20,799 nucleotides of DNA, from positions 1 to 20,799 of the forward strand of contig JAAMXP010000060.1 of NCBI GenBank assembly GCA_019693395.1. The letters are read 5' to 3'. Under the pieces are notes generated by a model. The model was not told where the DNA came from and ran no database searches. It worked only from the letters and a program-made list of their open reading frames with translations. This stretch comes from Ettlia oleoabundans (lineage: Eukaryota; Chlorophyta; Chlorophyceae; Chlamydomonadales). A program made the translations under genes and the position numbers. Of this stretch, positions 19,349 to 20,799 are shown piece by piece; the stretch's first letter is position 1; each line of letters begins with the position of its first letter.

Positions 19349-20058
19349 CGTGATGGACGACTGAGTGAACTGGACGTACTCCGTGACGAAGACGAATAAT
19401 GAAAGAATTCCTGCACACACACCCTTGCCCACAGCCCTACCTCCCCTCTGTGACGACTGAAGTCGGCCTGTCATGCTCCTCATCTACACATTCAGTATAT
19501 TCTGATCCCGTTGATACCTTTCATGATTCATCCCCTCTGTGATCCATACTTCCCTTGATTTTCTCCTATGTTTTGCTGACCTGCTGCATGATGCTTTCCG
19601 TCTTCCCTGCCATTTGCACCGCAACATGCCGGCATCCTGCAAACCACTCATAAACATAATGCCACTGGGTAGCAGCTGCTGTATATTGTCTGCACCTGTA
19701 ATGTAGAACATTCAGGCTCAATGAGCTTACGTTGGACAGTACTGAGGGCTGGGCTGTGCACATAATGCGGGGGCCTGCCAACAGCGGCGGCGGCGCCCAG
19801 CCAGAGTGGCGGCTTCCGTATATCATGCTGTAGCAGGACACCCAACGTGTGGTATGCGTTTCTCAGCAGAATTCGCTGGCGCGATATTATATGCGCTCAT
19901 GGTGCACCAGTACGCGGCGGGAACTCACTCGCCATGTCGCGACCCATGTCGTAGCCGCTGACAGTGGGCTCAGGTTCGGAGCAATTTCAGCACGTTGGCT
20001 TCTTTGAAGGAAGCTGTAAAGTCGCCAGCGGTCTGCAAGGCACGTGCAGGTTCGATCT
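19349..20058 (+). other. Spacer between the two tandem glycoprotein genes
   Basis: The spacer holds the 3' UTR of the first gene up to about 19715 and the upstream region of the second. A TATTATATG patch lies near 19886, about 165 bp before the second ATG, and could be a promoter element. I see no other gene. Confidence 0.45.
19697..19701 (+). terminator. TGTAA poly(A) signal of the first glycoprotein gene
   Basis: TGTAA lies about 350 nt past the stop at 19348, a typical algal 3' UTR length, and before the upstream region of the second paralogue. Confidence 0.5.
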
Positions 20059-20799
20059 ATGAAATTGGTCGCGGGATTGCTGGGTCCCACTCCCTCTACT
20101 GAATCGCTGAGCAAGTTTAGCAAGGCAACATCGCCGCCAGGAAGCGAGCACGAGGGACATTGCCAGCCCTACGGCCTTGAAGCCTGCAACCAGGGCGGTG
20201 GGGACAGCGCTGGCGGGGGCGACGAGGAAGAAGAGGAGGAAGAGGAATGGCTTAGCTATGGCGCAGACAGTTGGCGCCAGCGCTGGCGGCGCTCAGGAGA
20301 GGGCATCATCATGTTGTGGACGCTCGGCTTGGTGGTGACAGCGATAGCCACAAACTTGTCAGTTGGAGGTGCGCTGTCGGGCTGCTGGGTAGTGCGGTGG
20401 TGCATGCTGCTGCCCATCAGCGCAGGGGCTGCAGGGATGCTGCAAGACTTCAACATAGCATAGCGTACTTGGCGGAATGCAGAGGCAGGATTTTTACCGG
20501 GGTTGACTGGTTGTGGGGATAAGATTACTCGCACTGCTGTGAAGTGACGCTTCGAGTGGGATGCATGGGCTATTGTCGCGGTTGCTGCAATCCCAGCAAA
20601 CAGTCAGCTGCCTTGCTGGCTGTCGTCTGCTGAAGCAGCACGACCCACTGCCACCGTCGCTCTCATTGCATCCTTGGTGTATGCAGTCATTAATGCGAAA
20701 CAGAAGCACGTGGCTGTTGCATACCCTTCGCCCCCACCCAGCCCACCTCCGCCCAGGCCTCCCAGCCCACCACCTCCGCGGCCACCACCTCCCTCACCA
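20059..20799 (+). CDS. Second type II membrane Ser/Pro glycoprotein, tandem paralogue (3' part cut by window end)
   Basis: Exon 1 is 20059-20368; exon 2 starts at 20687 and runs off the window. Exon 1 encodes MKLVAGLLGPTPSTESLSKF, then a Glu run and EEWLSYGADSWRQRWRR, then one membrane segment (about 82-103, IIMLWTLGLVVTAIATNL) ending SVG before a phase-1 donor. Exon 2 begins VINAKQKHVAVAYPSPPPSP and continues in a Ser/Pro/Arg tract. The first gene has the same acidic-W-YGAD motif, the same membrane position, a GGAG|GT donor in the same phase, and an exon 2 starting VTNREQR...PPPSPPPPSP. The two are therefore duplicates. The rest, presumably including a Cys-rich ectodomain, lies beyond the window. 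Confidence 0.8.

Overview
The window looks like nuclear DNA of a chlorophyte green alga. Genes are intron-rich, with mostly 90-330 nt introns bounded by GT/AG and pyrimidine-rich, CTGAC-containing 3' ends. TGTAA poly(A) signals, typical of green algae, lie downstream of several stops. Coding sequence is GC-rich, with many Ala/Gln/Ser codon runs, and two genes encode (SPPPP)n hydroxyproline-rich-glycoprotein-type tracts. I saw no bacterial operon structure, rRNA, tRNA, CRISPR array or intact transposon. All gene models were spliced by hand from frame continuity, so exon ends are predictions.

Layout. (1) 685-1589, minus strand: a four-exon gene for a 112-aa secreted protein whose eight cysteines follow a strict C-x11-C / x7-8 repeat. 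(2) 2406-3040, plus strand: a decayed partial copy of the 5' exons of the next gene. (3) 3936-9306, plus strand: a 14-exon septin of about 1009 aa. It has a long N-terminal extension, a septin GTPase domain with intact G1 and G4 but altered G3, a hydrophobic transmembrane segment after the GTPase domain, and a long C-terminal coiled coil. (4) 9307-10366: exon-like fragments that I could not assemble with certainty. (5) About 10191-11470, plus strand: a multi-pass membrane protein of unknown function, start unresolved. (6) 12145-14081, minus strand: an RSRC2-like nuclear protein (RS-rich N-terminus, SMAP-type C-terminus). (7) 14513-15535, plus strand: an apparently single-exon protein resembling PAAT/C10orf88. 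(8) 15995-19348 and 20059 to the window end, plus strand: two tandem paralogues encoding type II membrane proteins. Each has an acidic cytosolic tail, one membrane anchor and an extracellular Ser/Pro tract. The first is complete and carries a ten-cysteine ectodomain that I do not recognise; the second is cut by the window end.

Genes 6 and 7 are divergent and share a 431-bp intergenic stretch; genes 5 and 6 are convergent. The genes do not form an obvious pathway. The likely shared setting is the cell surface: a secreted Cys-rich protein, a membrane-anchored septin, a multi-pass membrane protein and two cell-wall-type glycoproteins. The neighbourhood does not show that they act together.

The most notable items are the septin with a membrane segment that could be removed by a frame-preserving splice, its altered G3 motif, its decayed upstream partial copy, the regular eight-cysteine secreted protein, and the tandem membrane-anchored glycoprotein pair.
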